64,000 bases of DNA from Pleurocapsa minor HA4230-MV1 (GCA_019359095.1 JAHHHZ010000025.1:186001-250000); one strand, 5' to 3'. Shown: positions 9,451 to 18,316, counted from the stretch's first letter. The notes: generated by a model not told the origin, from the sequence alone. Translations and numbers: made by a program.

Positions 9451-9566
9451 ATAATTTTTAGTTCTTAAACTGTAATTTTCTTAAAGTTTTAATTTTTGAT
9501 TTTTAGGAAAAAAAGAAATATTATTTATGGTTAAGCAATATCTTAACTTTCAAACCATTGTTTCCT

Positions 9567-11144
9567 ATGTTACAGCAAAATAAATTGCCCATGGGGCTAT
9601 TACTACAGCAAGCTGGGTTAATTTCTCGTGAACAGCTACAAGAAGCGTTGGAACTTCAGGCAAAATATACGCAAATGAAGTTGGGGGAAATTTTAACGCT
9701 ACAACAGGGGATCAAAATCAAAACTATCGATTTTTTTGTGGATAAATGGCAAGAAACTATCGAGCAGGGTCAAATATTTCCGCTGGGTTATTATCTGCAA
9801 AAAGCATATTTATTGAACCAGGAGCAAATTAAAGTCATACTTCAAGAACAAAAAAATAATCAGCAAAAATTTGGTACTCTTGCCGTACAAAAAGGCTGGG
9901 TTAAACAGGACACAATTAACTTTTTTCTGGATAACTTATCTTCTAAATCACCCCAGATTATGTCTTTAAATACTTTAGAAGAATATAATCGAGAAAAGTT
10001 ATATTTAGAATTAAAATATGACGACCATACGTTGATTTTAAGTCGCATTTTAGCTTGGACTGGCGGTATTCCTTATCTAACTAAAATTATTGCTCAGGTA
10101 TTTGCTAAGTCTGATTTTAATATTCCTCAAGGGAAAGAAATTAATACAGTCGATCGCTTTATTGAAGTAACACTAATTAAAAAATGGCAGACCAGTAAGT
10201 CAGCAAGATTAATTAGAGCAATCAACCAGAGTTTACTCAATAATTTTCGCTGCGATTCTAGCCTATTGCTGAAAGAATATCGAGATATTTTAATTTCAGG
10301 TAGTAAAAAATATCTAGGGAATAAAGAACAAAAAGAATTACTCTTATTAGGTTTGATTATTCAAGAAAATGAGCAGGTAAAAGTTAGCAATAAAATTTAT
10401 GAGCATGTTTTTAATCAAGAATTTATTGCCAATGAATTAGAGAAAAGACAGCTAAAAGCTACTAATACAATTAATTTTGATAATTCTAACCCAGTCAAAT
10501 CAACCAGCTCAATTATTGAATACAATCCTCAGATTTCCTTAAAAAAATCAGTTTCCCTGTTTACGCAGGCTGATACTAAAGTCAAGCCTAATTCTGTCCC
10601 CAAACAGACTATAACTATTCCAGCTCCATTGACTAAAATAACTTCCCTGGCAGCTTGTGTCGCGATCGCCTCGCTGATCGCGATCGCCTCGCTGATTCCT
10701 TTATTTTTAACTCTTAATAATTATTTCTCACCCTCCAAAACAGAAAAAGTAACGGCTAATTCTATCTGGAAAGCTAATCAACTCCAACAATTTTGTCGGG
10801 AATTAGATTTTGCAGATTCTCAGTCTTTGTCTTTTTTAAGCCTGATCTCCAAATTGGAAACAAATCAACAACTGTTAAATAACTTTCCTGCTAACTGCAA
10901 CGTCGCCCTCGATCACCTGAGACTATTAGCAGCACCCCAATTAGGTAAGGATAATCGAATTTTAGAGGCGATTCGCCATCTCTGCAACGTACCTGCTGAT
11001 TCAGAAATGTTGATTGATGCGGAAATCTGGCTCAAGCGCTGGTATGATTCGGCTAGCTGGGGTAAAGAGACTAAATTATATATCGAAGAAATTAATCGGC
11101 ATGAAAATAAAAGCTGTCCCGCTGCGCATTTTACTGAGTATTAA
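9567..11144 (+). CDS. Uncharacterised protein with MshEN-like N-terminal repeats and one membrane helix
   Basis: An in-frame TTG at 9558 exists, but ATG 9567 gives MLQQNKLPMG and is preferred (525 residues). The N-terminal 120 residues contain two or three units of the type LLQQAGLISREQLQEALELQ and YYLQKAYLLNQEQIKVILQEQ, resembling the T2SSE/MshEN N-terminal domain, some members of which bind c-di-GMP. A single hydrophobic helix lies near residues 362-385, partly created by an 18-bp duplication that doubles AIASLI. The C-terminal 130 residues (CRELDFADSQ...NESCPAAH region) are probably extracytoplasmic, with several Cys. No catalytic motif is visible. Function unknown; a type IV pilus or signalling link is a guess from the N-terminal repeats. 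Confidence 0.75.
   Translation: MLQQNKLPMGLLLQQAGLISREQLQEALELQAKYTQMKLGEILTLQQGIKIKTIDFFVDKWQETIEQGQIFPLGYYLQKAYLLNQEQIKVILQEQKNNQQKFGTLAVQKGWVKQDTINFFLDNLSSKSPQIMSLNTLEEYNREKLYLELKYDDHTLILSRILAWTGGIPYLTKIIAQVFAKSDFNIPQGKEINTVDRFIEVTLIKKWQTSKSARLIRAINQSLLNNFRCDSSLLLKEYRDILISGSKKYLGNKEQKELLLLGLIIQENEQVKVSNKIYEHVFNQEFIANELEKRQLKATNTINFDNSNPVKSTSSIIEYNPQISLKKSVSLFTQADTKVKPNSVPKQTITIPAPLTKITSLAACVAIASLIAIASLIPLFLTLNNYFSPSKTEKVTANSIWKANQLQQFCRELDFADSQSLSFLSLISKLETNQQLLNNFPANCNVALDHLRLLAAPQLGKDNRILEAIRHLCNVPADSEMLIDAEIWLKRWYDSASWGKETKLYIEEINRHENKSCPAAHFTEY
10661..10696. repeat. Tandem duplication of an 18-bp unit containing HIP1
   Basis: Two exact adjacent copies of the 18-mer beginning CGCGATCGCCTCGCTGAT (10661-10678 and 10679-10696). 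Each copy holds the HIP1 octamer GCGATCGC. Being a multiple of three it keeps the frame and doubles six residues of a membrane helix. Confidence 0.9.
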
Positions 11145-11150
11145 GGGTTG

Positions 11151-11174
11151 AAATAGGAAATAGGAAGTAGGAAG
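11151..11174. repeat. Short AAATAGG/AAGTAGG heptamer repeat
   Basis: About three and a half copies of a degenerate heptamer (AAATAGG, AAGTAGG) fill most of the 31-bp gap between two co-oriented genes. The same family recurs at 11867-11944 and 53717-53796. Confidence 0.75.
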
Positions 11175-11175
11175 A

Positions 11176-11868
11176 ATGTTAATCCTTAGCAGCACAACAG
11201 ATACGGCGATCGATCGCCTTTGGAGTTTAGTCTCTGGAGTTTTATTATTAAATAGCGAAACTTTTAAATCGATTAACAACTTACCTTTGGGTTTAATTGC
11301 CAGTATTTTAGTTGTTTTGTTAGCTGGCTTATCGCAAACTTTTGGTCAAAGTGTAATGCTGTTTATCAATCGAGTGCGTCCTTTACGGTTTTTGCTCTCA
11401 GTGGCGATCGCTGCTGTCTTATTCGTCTTTAACTACAATTTTTGGGTTTTTAGTACTTGGCTAGTAGCGGGGTGGTTATTTGGCGTCGATCTGCCGTTGA
11501 TAGAAGTGATCAAAACATTAGGCTTTAGCTATGCACCTTTGTTACTCGGTTTTTTGATCGTAATTCCTTATTTTGGGATGCCAATTTTAGTCGTGCTGTC
11601 AATTTGGACTTTATTGGCGATCGCTAATGGTTTAGGCGCAATTTCTAATTTAAGTATCTGGCAAGCTTTTGAATGTTGTTTAGGTGGATGGTTGGCGCTG
11701 CAATTATCTCAGCGGGTTTTGGGAAAAGCGATCGCACGGATTACCAGCAGGATAGTTGACTGGGTGGCGGGGGTAGAATTAGTTACTGAACCCGACTATC
11801 TCGAACAGATGCTTTATAGTGGCTTGCCGATCCCTCCTCAGAGAACAGATATTCCTGACTTGTTGTAA
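11176..11868 (+). CDS. Yip1-like polytopic membrane protein
   Basis: 230 residues with about five hydrophobic helices (LIASILVVLLAGL, FLLSVAIAAVLFVFNYNFW, a PLLLGFLIVIPYFGMPILVVL pair and an ALQLSQRVL helix). The arrangement with a proline/tyrosine-rich loop FSYAPLLLGF is typical of Yip1-family membrane proteins common in bacteria with unknown function. The C-terminus (DYLEQMLYSGLPIPPQRTD) is cytosolic or soluble. Starts at ATG 11176, 31 bp after the previous gene, so co-transcription is likely. No catalytic residues seen; role unknown. Confidence 0.75.
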   Translation: MLILSSTTDTAIDRLWSLVSGVLLLNSETFKSINNLPLGLIASILVVLLAGLSQTFGQSVMLFINRVRPLRFLLSVAIAAVLFVFNYNFWVFSTWLVAGWLFGVDLPLIEVIKTLGFSYAPLLLGFLIVIPYFGMPILVVLSIWTLLAIANGLGAISNLSIWQAFECCLGGWLALQLSQRVLGKAIARITSRIVDWVAGVELVTEPDYLEQMLYSGLPIPPQRTDIPDLL

Positions 11869-11944
11869 GTAGGAAATAAGAAGTAGGAAATAGGAAATAG
11901 GAAGTAGCAAGTAACAAGTAACAAGTAACAAGTAACAAGTAGGA
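11867..11944. repeat. Heptamer tandem repeats (AAGTAGG / AAGTAAC families)
   Basis: Runs of AAGTAGG/AAATAGG pass into four or five copies of AAGTAAC. The run begins directly at the stop codon of the Yip1-like gene. It belongs to the short tandemly repeated repetitive (STRR) type with seven-base period known in cyanobacteria. Confidence 0.9.
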
Positions 11945-12017
11945 ATTTGATAGCTATAAGCTAATTTAAATTAAGCGTATAAATATAGCAATGTTAAACA
12001 ATGTTAGGACGTTTTTT

Positions 12018-12073
12018 ACTACTACCTACTACCTACTAACTACTACCCATTTGCGAAGCTTATCCTTTAGGAC
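12018..12073. repeat. ACTACCT heptamers followed by a REP half-site
   Basis: Copies of ACTACCT/ACTAACT (complement of the AGGTAGT family) run to about 12048 and are followed by GCGAAGCTTATCCTTTAGGA at 12053-12072. The latter is one arm of the dispersed hairpin repeat described at 29203-29263. Confidence 0.8.
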
Positions 12074-12133
12074 TACCTATGAAGCCGATCACCCTAATTG
12101 TCTATCGCTAATTTTGTACGGCTATATAATTCC

Positions 12134-14968
12134 ATGTTTAAACGAGTAGCATTTATCTTACTGGCATTAAGTATAGTTGCCTTGTTGTCTCCAGCAAATG
12201 CTTGGTGGATAGAGTGGTACGCGATGATCGAAAATCAATTAGTCAATTTACTAATTGATAGTGGACGGATTATTGGGATTTCTCTAGTGCTGGCGGGTTT
12301 ATTAGCGCCGTTTGAAGCTCTCGGCTGGTGGGCAGGATGGTATGGTGGTAAACGAGAAATCTCTTTTAAACCTACTCAAGCCACTCTCGGCAAGGTAACT
12401 GCTGCACCTCATTACATAGTTTATCTAGACGGAATTGGTAAAAGCTCATTTAAATATTCCCTTCGTAGTGGAAGATTTTTACAAAGGTTACAAGAATCTT
12501 TGCCCAGCGATCGCATTTTGATTGATAACATTATTCCCTACTCTGTAATTAATCTGCCTTTAACCCTTAATCGCCCTTTAGCTAAGTTTTGGCTTTGGAT
12601 TGAACGGAGGACTAATTTGGGATTCTTAGTCTTACTCCGTAATATGTTTCAGGTGGCGGTATCGGTTGATAGTCGCTATGGGCCAATCTACAATCGTGGT
12701 ACGGCAGAAATAATTATTGACCGCTTGTTGACTAATGGTTATCAACCTGGAAGTGGTGCTTTAATCACTCTAATTGGTTATAGCGGTGGGGGACAAATAT
12801 CTTTAGGGGCAGTGCCTTATATTAAAAGAGTATTAGCTGCACCAATAGAAGTAATTTCTCTAGCAGGAGTGATTAGTGGCAATAATGAGGTGGTTCAGGT
12901 AGAACATCTTTATCATTTAGTCGGGGAAAAAGATCGAGTCGCCAATTTTACTCCTTGTTTATTTCCTCGTCGCTGGTCAATTATTACTTGGTCAAATTGG
13001 AATCTGGCTAAAAGTCGAGGTGAAATCAGCTTTATTTCCTTGGGCAAAGTCGGACATGACTCTAAAAATGGTCCTTTAGATGAAAATGCGCTCTTTCCTG
13101 ATGGTAGCAACCATTTAGCCAGAACTATAGAAATCATTCTCCGCATCCTCACTCGCGTCGATGGTTACGAACCCTATCCTGCTGCTGTTGCCGATTACTC
13201 AGCAAAATCTAAGCGAGTAGTTAGCGACTATGAAAATTACGTTCAAGCTAAATTTAATCGACCAGACTTTTATCCGATTCAACAATCATCTTCTGCTCAT
13301 TATCTCCCTGTAGCCGAATGGATCGGACGTTTAATCTTGCCTGACGTTACCGAACGTTCTCAGGTTGGTGGAGTTTATTTAGAAGTGCATCATGCACCAC
13401 AACTAGACTTAATTGGTAAAAAAGTATACTTACGCTGGAGCGATCGCCCTGATATCCAGGCTTATGTCAATCAAGTCAAAATTAGGATTGATTTTTCTCA
13501 ACAGGCTTATCAAAGTATTAACCAAGGAATAATTCATCCCACGCGCTTAAATCATTGGCGACAGGTACAGGCGCTGGAATCTTTGGCTGGTGCTAGACCA
13601 AATGATGATGTGATAGTTGCCTTGACTTCGGTAGAGGTAGTTAGAGAACCTCAGCTTATTTTATCTATCAGCCGTGAACCGATTTTAATTACGGGTAGAT
13701 ATTACGCCTTAGTCAGCTTTACTGAATTATTTCCCACTGACTGCGCCCTAGTGCGTCACTACAATCACCATTCTGGGCAGTTTGATGGCAAAGAAGATCT
13801 AGTTTATCTTCCCCCAGTAGTGCCAGATCGCAACGGAGTATTACCTGCTACCGCCAATAAAATTACGGAGTCTCCTTTAAATCAAACAGGCTGGTATATT
13901 TATGGGGCAAAAAATGAACAGGGTATATTTACCGTACAGGCGATCGCTCCTCGCGCTTTATTCCAACTACAGCCTGCTAAAATTATTTCTGGATTACAAA
14001 AAACTACCGACTACATTCACAACCAATATTGGCAGGGTGTAAAACAAAAAAAAGGTCAGATTGATTCGATTCTCCTGAACCCTGGTAACTTATCAGACAC
14101 CGAATTAATTAATTCTTATCAAGAAGGCGATCGCCTGTTAGTTCTTCATACTTATGGCGGTATTGGTGGTAAAAAGCAAGAATTTGCGCCTTTAGGTCTC
14201 TTTTTCGGTCATTTTGCCTTTGGTCTGGCTAGAGTTGTCCGCGAACCACTTACCCAAGAATTACGCTTTAAGATCGGCTATGGTCAGGTATATACCCAAA
14301 ACACCACGGGAATTATTGCAGGTAGTTTGGACTGGAGTAATTTTATCGGCGATCGCCAATTTGGTTGGCTAGGTAGTCGTCCCATTACCGATATCATCGT
14401 CAAGCTGGATGTCTTGGACGAATATAACTTTGATGGCTTACGCCGTTTTCCCCTCAATGCTTTAGCCTATCAATTAGACCGTATGATGGCGCGTTATCGC
14501 ACTGGAGACGGTACTGGGGCTACATTTGTTGGCCCTGCGAACTCCTGCGTACAAGATTCCTGTCAGGCTCTATATCAAGCAATTAATATGACTCTAACCG
14601 AAATTGAGCATAACCCTCAAATTAAAGCCTGGATTACAGCTAACCCCGAACATCCCCAAACCCAAAGACTACAGCGTTTAGTAGCTTTAAACAAAGCCAT
14701 TGAAGACGGACTAATCACTTGGCAAACTCGTGCAGATTGGGTCGATCCCTATCAATCCTTAATTGGTACCCGTTTAGCAGATAGTCCTGTAACTACTGTA
14801 GTTAATGCTTTAACTAGCTGGCGATCGCTTTTACCTCGTTTAGCCAACGACAGCCTAGCAGAAATCTTCCTCAATCATGGTGCGAGTTTATGGCTATTGC
14901 AAACTTATCAAGTAGGAGGTTGGGATCGAGATATAGAACCAATAGCGCCAACGAAATTATGGATTTAA
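12134..14968 (+). CDS. Large membrane-anchored protein with alpha/beta-hydrolase-like and permuted papain-like regions
   Basis: An in-frame TTG lies at 12098, but ATG 12134 gives MFKRVAFILLALS and is preferred (944 residues). Two hydrophobic helices (about 4-22 and 42-62) anchor the protein. A region around residues 90-300 begins with YIVYLDGIGKSS and holds the nucleophile-elbow motif GYSGGG (about 215-220), as in lipases and esterases. A second region (about 655-830) has FFGHFAFGLA (about 690) and, 110 residues later, GPANSCVQDSCQALY (about 800-812); His before Cys in this style recalls LRAT/YiiX-type permuted NlpC/P60 domains. The assignments of both active sites are inference. It looks like a conserved cyanobacterial surface or membrane enzyme of unknown substrate, possibly lipid- or acyl-linked. 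Confidence 0.7.
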   Translation: MFKRVAFILLALSIVALLSPANAWWIEWYAMIENQLVNLLIDSGRIIGISLVLAGLLAPFEALGWWAGWYGGKREISFKPTQATLGKVTAAPHYIVYLDGIGKSSFKYSLRSGRFLQRLQESLPSDRILIDNIIPYSVINLPLTLNRPLAKFWLWIERRTNLGFLVLLRNMFQVAVSVDSRYGPIYNRGTAEIIIDRLLTNGYQPGSGALITLIGYSGGGQISLGAVPYIKRVLAAPIEVISLAGVISGNNEVVQVEHLYHLVGEKDRVANFTPCLFPRRWSIITWSNWNLAKSRGEISFISLGKVGHDSKNGPLDENALFPDGSNHLARTIEIILRILTRVDGYEPYPAAVADYSAKSKRVVSDYENYVQAKFNRPDFYPIQQSSSAHYLPVAEWIGRLILPDVTERSQVGGVYLEVHHAPQLDLIGKKVYLRWSDRPDIQAYVNQVKIRIDFSQQAYQSINQGIIHPTRLNHWRQVQALESLAGARPNDDVIVALTSVEVVREPQLILSISREPILITGRYYALVSFTELFPTDCALVRHYNHHSGQFDGKEDLVYLPPVVPDRNGVLPATANKITESPLNQTGWYIYGAKNEQGIFTVQAIAPRALFQLQPAKIISGLQKTTDYIHNQYWQGVKQKKGQIDSILLNPGNLSDTELINSYQEGDRLLVLHTYGGIGGKKQEFAPLGLFFGHFAFGLARVVREPLTQELRFKIGYGQVYTQNTTGIIAGSLDWSNFIGDRQFGWLGSRPITDIIVKLDVLDEYNFDGLRRFPLNALAYQLDRMMARYRTGDGTGATFVGPANSCVQDSCQALYQAINMTLTEIEHNPQIKAWITANPEHPQTQRLQRLVALNKAIEDGLITWQTRADWVDPYQSLIGTRLADSPVTTVVNALTSWRSLLPRLANDSLAEIFLNHGASLWLLQTYQVGGWDRDIEPIAPTKLWI

Positions 14969-15119
14969 TTCCTAAGCGATTCGATCGCACCTGCTAATTT
15001 ACTCTAGAGTTTTTACATTTAACTTCCCTTAAGTCTTCTAAAATACTGGAAAGTGCGATCGCCCGAGCAAAACCCACGTTGCGGGAAGGAAACAGAACTC
15101 TATAACCATTAGATAATTT

Positions 15120-15338
15120 ATGAATGATTATCAACTTAAAAATCTAGAACGCATTACTTTCAATCCCCAAATCATGGCAGGACAGGCTTGTATTCGCGGA
15201 ATGCGAATTCCCGTATCTTTGCTCGTTAATTTAGTGGCTAATGGTAAGCCTTTTGAAGAGATTTTAGAAGAATATCCAGACTTGGAATTGGATGATATCA
15301 AGCAATCTTTACAGTATGCAGCTTTACTGACGCGATAA
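15120..15338 (+). CDS. DUF433 antitoxin
   Basis: 72 residues with the DUF433 pattern ITFNPQIMAGQACIRGMRIPV followed by LVANGKPFEEILEEYPDLELDDIKQSL. DUF433 proteins are usually the antitoxin partner of DUF5615/PIN-like toxins and fold as a small HTH-like domain. The toxin gene follows at 15375 but carries an internal stop, so this may now be an orphan antitoxin. Start ATG 15120. Confidence 0.88.
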   Translation: MNDYQLKNLERITFNPQIMAGQACIRGMRIPVSLLVNLVANGKPFEEILEEYPDLELDDIKQSLQYAALLTR

Positions 15339-15374
15339 ACCGTCTATCCTTTCCCTACTAATGCCTAGATAAAG

Positions 15375-15737
15375 ATGAAATTTTTGGCAGATATGGGCAT
15401 TTCTTTGCGTACCGTAGAATGATTGCGCGAACTCGGTCACGATGTTTTTCATCTAAGGGATAGGGGATTACAAAAGTTACCAGATGATAAAATTCTCGCT
15501 TTAGCTCAAGTCGAGCAACGAATTATTTTGACTATAGATTTGGATTTTGCTCAACTATTAGCCGTTAGTAAACAATCTCTACCCAGTGTAATTCTATTTA
15601 GGTTGGGTAATGAAAACTATAATGAAATCAATCAACGGCTAATTGAGGTCTTGAAGAATTGTCAACAGGAGCTAGAAACAGGGGCAATCGTCTCTGTAAA
15701 TAATGAAACTTTTAGAGTGAAAAAATTACCAATATAA
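15375..15737 (+). pseudogene. DUF5615-family PIN-like toxin gene interrupted by a nonsense codon
   Basis: From ATG 15375 the frame reads MKFLADMGISLRTVE, then TGA at 15420-15422, then continues LRELGHDVFHLRDRG to the TAA at 15735. The family normally has Trp at this point (VEWLRELGHDV), so a single TGG-to-TGA change explains the stop. The remainder is intact: FHLRDRGLQKLPDD, LTIDLDFAQLL and a full C-terminus, 120 codons in all. The N-terminal Asp of the PIN-like active site (LAD) lies before the stop, so restart at TTG 15423 would give a protein lacking it. Either the toxin is dead or TGA is read through at low level. Confidence 0.85.
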
Positions 15738-15738
15738 G

Positions 15739-15893
15739 CAATCTCAAAACGAAGCTGAAAGTATGGCTTTTTGTCGCTGTTATGCCAGAATTATGGATTT
15801 AATTTCTAATAAAGAGGAAACTTAAATTATGCGAATTTTATTTGAAGCGATCGCAGATAATAAACGCAAGCTATTAGTATAGGGTGATTAAGT
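15739..15893. other. Decayed intergenic stretch with short remnant frames
   Basis: Two short frames end here: one running through MAFCRCYARIMDLISNKEET (stop at 15823-15825) and MRILFEAIADNKRKLLV (15829-15882). Neither is recognisable or has family support. They look like residues of deleted genes between the broken toxin and the truncated GFA gene. Confidence 0.4.
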
Positions 15894-16127
15894 ATGACCG
15901 CTCCTTATACTGGAGGATGTCAATGTGGGCAAATTCGATATGAAATCCAAGCTGAACCTTTGACACTGTATGCTTGTCATTGTAAAGAATGTCAAAAGCA
16001 ATCTTCTAGTGCATTTGGGATGTCTATGCCCGTTCCCCGCGATGCAGTTGTTATTCTCCAAGGACAACCGAAACAATGGAAGCGACTCCCAATTTATTTG
16101 TCTTACTTCCAGCACTTTGGGGGCTGA
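15894..16127 (+). pseudogene. GFA/CENP-V family protein, 3'-truncated by fusion
   Basis: The first 63 codons are a good GFA (glutathione-dependent formaldehyde-activating-like) N-terminus: GGCQCGQIRYEI, YACHCKECQKQSSSAFG, MSMPVPRDA, with Zn-binding Cys of CxC and CHCxxC. Full-length members have about 120-140 residues and a further Cys motif. Here similarity stops at KQWKR (about 16085) and the frame runs 14 codons into P450 sequence read out of frame, ending at TGA 16125. The gene is therefore cut by the same event that removed the 5' half of the P450 gene. Confidence 0.8.
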
Positions 16128-16759
16128 CGCAATATTTTAAAAAACTGATTGCTGAGCGTCGGCTCAAACCCCAGGATGACTTGACCACAGCCTTAGTGAA
16201 AGCACAAGAAAATGACGATCGCCTAACCGACGATGAAATTCTCGCCACGCTGTTTTTACTTTTAAGTGCGGGTCATGAAACTACGGTAAATTTAATTGCC
16301 AGTGGGACGTTAGCCTTATTGGAACAGCCAGAACAATTAGCCCAGTTACGGCAAACGCCAGACCTAATCGAACCCGCGATCGAAGAACTATTGCGTTTTG
16401 TCTGTCCAGCGGAAACAGCTACTGAGCGATATGCTCGTGAAGATATTGCGATCGCAGGTACAACTATTCCCAAGGGCGAACTAGTTTTGGCTGTGATTGG
16501 CTCAGCAAATCGCGATGCTAACTTTTGTGACAACCCCGATCTACTGGACTTCACCCGCGAGAAGAATAATCACGTAGCCTTTGGGCATGGTGCGCATTAC
16601 TGTCTGGGTGCGCCTCTAACACGACTGGAGGGACAAATCGCCATTAATACCCTCGTTCAGCGTATGCCTGATTTGCGCCTGAGCATTGCTCCAAATCAAC
16701 TACAATGGCGAGGCGGTTTAATTTTGCGTGGATTGAAGACATTACCAGTATCTTTTTAG
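16076..16759 (+). pseudogene. Cytochrome P450, C-terminal half only
   Basis: 227 codons matching the C-terminal 55% of a bacterial P450 (normally about 400 residues). Seen are the I-helix oxygen-binding motif SAGHETT, the K-helix E-x-x-R in EELLRFV, the meander and the heme loop FGHGAHYCLGAPLTRLEG with the Cys ligand. The N-terminal substrate-recognition half is missing; the ATG at 16076 belongs to the GFA gene read in another frame, and true P450 sequence begins near 16086 (PNLFVLLPALWGL). Without the N-terminal half the protein cannot make a normal P450 fold. The remaining frame has no further stops, so the deletion looks recent. Confidence 0.85.
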
Positions 16760-16859
16760 ATAATTGCCAGTTCTTAATTCTTTATTGCTTATGAGAGTAA
16801 GAGTATCCCGCGCGATCGCCTTCTGTAAAATAAGATTGCACCTAACTAGAACTAATTTA

Positions 16860-17579
16860 TTAATCTTGGTTTAATAGTTCACTGACAGTAACGATACGAT
16901 AGCCTCTTTGTCTCAAGTCTTTTAAAATACTTTTTAAGGCGATCGCCGTATTTTTGGCGACCTTCAGCGAGTTAGCATGAAAGACTAAAATTGCCCCAGG
17001 AAAAATCATTTGTTTGGTATACATTGCCGTTAACCAGGGATGATTAGTTAAATCAAAAGTATCAAAGGGGATCATGGAAGCGAGAACTAATTTAAGGTCG
17101 TAACTTTCCTTAGCGGTTAAGTTAGCGATCGCTTGCACCATAGTCTGATTATAAAAACCTCTCCCTGGACGATACCAACGAATATCTCTTCCTGTAAGGT
17201 CTAATAGTCGATCGTGTGCTTCTTTAAGCTGCTGCTCAAACTGTTGAGGCGTTAATAAGGCATGAGTTTCGTCGATTACTCCATGATTGGCTATTTCGTG
17301 ACCTTGAGCCATAATTTCCGAGATAATTGCTGAATCAGGACTAAGATGGCTGCTAATGATGAAAAATGTCGCTTTAGCTGGCTCTAAGTGAGCGTATTCT
17401 TGATTGTGTTGGGCGATCGCTTCTAAAATCAATTTAGTGCCACAATCTCCTCGATCTTGGGGACAAGGTGCATCATCAATCGTTAATGCCACTATTTTTT
17501 CTGTCGTCTGGTGATAAAAAATTGCATCAGGAAATAGCTGCGCCACACCGTTGACCAATTCCTGAGATAATTTTTTCAT
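16860..17579 (-). CDS. Polysaccharide deacetylase (NodB-homology) family protein
   Basis: 239 residues. NodB motif 1 is TIDDAP (residues 33-38), motif 2 HEIANHG (H94, H99; metal ligands), motif 3 RWYRPGRGFY and the C-terminal motif ILVFHAN. This is a complete CE4 catalytic core without a clear signal peptide, although the N-terminus begins MKKLSQELVNGVAQL. The family removes acetyl groups from peptidoglycan, chitin-like oligomers or cell-surface polysaccharide. Convergent or divergent neighbours give no substrate hint. Start ATG 17579. Confidence 0.88.
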   Translation of the reverse strand: MKKLSQELVNGVAQLFPDAIFYHQTTEKIVALTIDDAPCPQDRGDCGTKLILEAIAQHNQEYAHLEPAKATFFIISSHLSPDSAIISEIMAQGHEIANHGVIDETHALLTPQQFEQQLKEAHDRLLDLTGRDIRWYRPGRGFYNQTMVQAIANLTAKESYDLKLVLASMIPFDTFDLTNHPWLTAMYTKQMIFPGAILVFHANSLKVAKNTAIALKSILKDLRQRGYRIVTVSELLNQD

Positions 17580-17667
17580 AGTTGATAATCAAAAATTCAG
17601 ATAATTTAATTAGTCTATGATTATTTTCAGGTTACGCACCGTGCCTGTTTCTGATCCGAACTCAGGT

Positions 17668-17673
17668 TATAAT
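17668..17673 (+). promoter_or_regulatory. Candidate -10 box upstream of rplI
   Basis: A perfect TATAAT at 17668-17673 lies 73 bases before the rplI start, in the only non-coding stretch between two divergent genes. No convincing -35 hexamer was found, which is common in cyanobacteria. AGGAG at about 17727-17731 is the ribosome site. Confidence 0.45.
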
Positions 17674-17745
17674 TAAAAACTCTGAGGTGCAGACAAAAAT
17701 CGCCACATCAAAATTAATCGATTATAGGAGAATTTAAGTAAAACA

Positions 17746-18204
17746 ATGGCAAAGCGCGTATCCGTAGTTTTGAATCAAAGTGTCAGTAAATTAGGCAGCG
17801 ATGGAGATCTAGTCGACGTTGCTCCTGGTTTTGCTCGTAATTATCTAATTCCTCAAGGTTTAGCCAGCATTGCTACTAAAGGAATTATTCAGCAGGTAGA
17901 AGTCAGAAGAGAGAAAGAAAGACAAATCAAACTAGCTGAAAAACAGGCAGCCGAAAACAAAAAAGTTGCTTTCAAAACCATTGGCAAATTGACGATTCGC
18001 AAGCAGGTTGGGGAAGAAAACGCCATTTTTGGTACTGTAACCACCCAAGAAATAGCAGACGTAATTAAAGAGCAAGCGGGAATTGAAGTCGATCGTCGAG
18101 GAATTGAAGTTCCTGATGTTAGCAAGACTGGAAACTATCAAGCAGAAGTCAAACTACACCCCGAAGTAAGCGCTACAGTTGATTTCCAAGTAATTCCTTT
18201 GTAG
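17746..18204 (+). CDS. rplI: 50S ribosomal protein L9
   Basis: 152 residues with the L9 N-terminal signature GSDGDLVDVAPGFARNYLIPQGLA, the long connecting helix rich in K/E/Q (VEVRREKERQIKLAEKQAAENK) and the C-terminal domain IFGTVTTQEIADVI...YQAEVKLHPEVSATVDFQVI. L9 binds 23S rRNA at the base of the L1 stalk. The gene stands alone between genes on the opposite strand. Confidence 0.98.
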   Translation: MAKRVSVVLNQSVSKLGSDGDLVDVAPGFARNYLIPQGLASIATKGIIQQVEVRREKERQIKLAEKQAAENKKVAFKTIGKLTIRKQVGEENAIFGTVTTQEIADVIKEQAGIEVDRRGIEVPDVSKTGNYQAEVKLHPEVSATVDFQVIPL

Positions 18205-18316
18205 AAAATAGCTGCAAGAACTAGCAATCGGTAATTTAGGTAATTTAATAACTAGCAACTGGAGATTGAGAAGTAATTATTTTCTTAGCCTCCATTTTTA
18301 TTACCTCCAAGATCAT

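Noticed and set aside
16076-16759. Functional short P450
   Set aside because: About 45% of the fold, including substrate-binding helices, is missing, and the start codon derives from another gene's reading frame.
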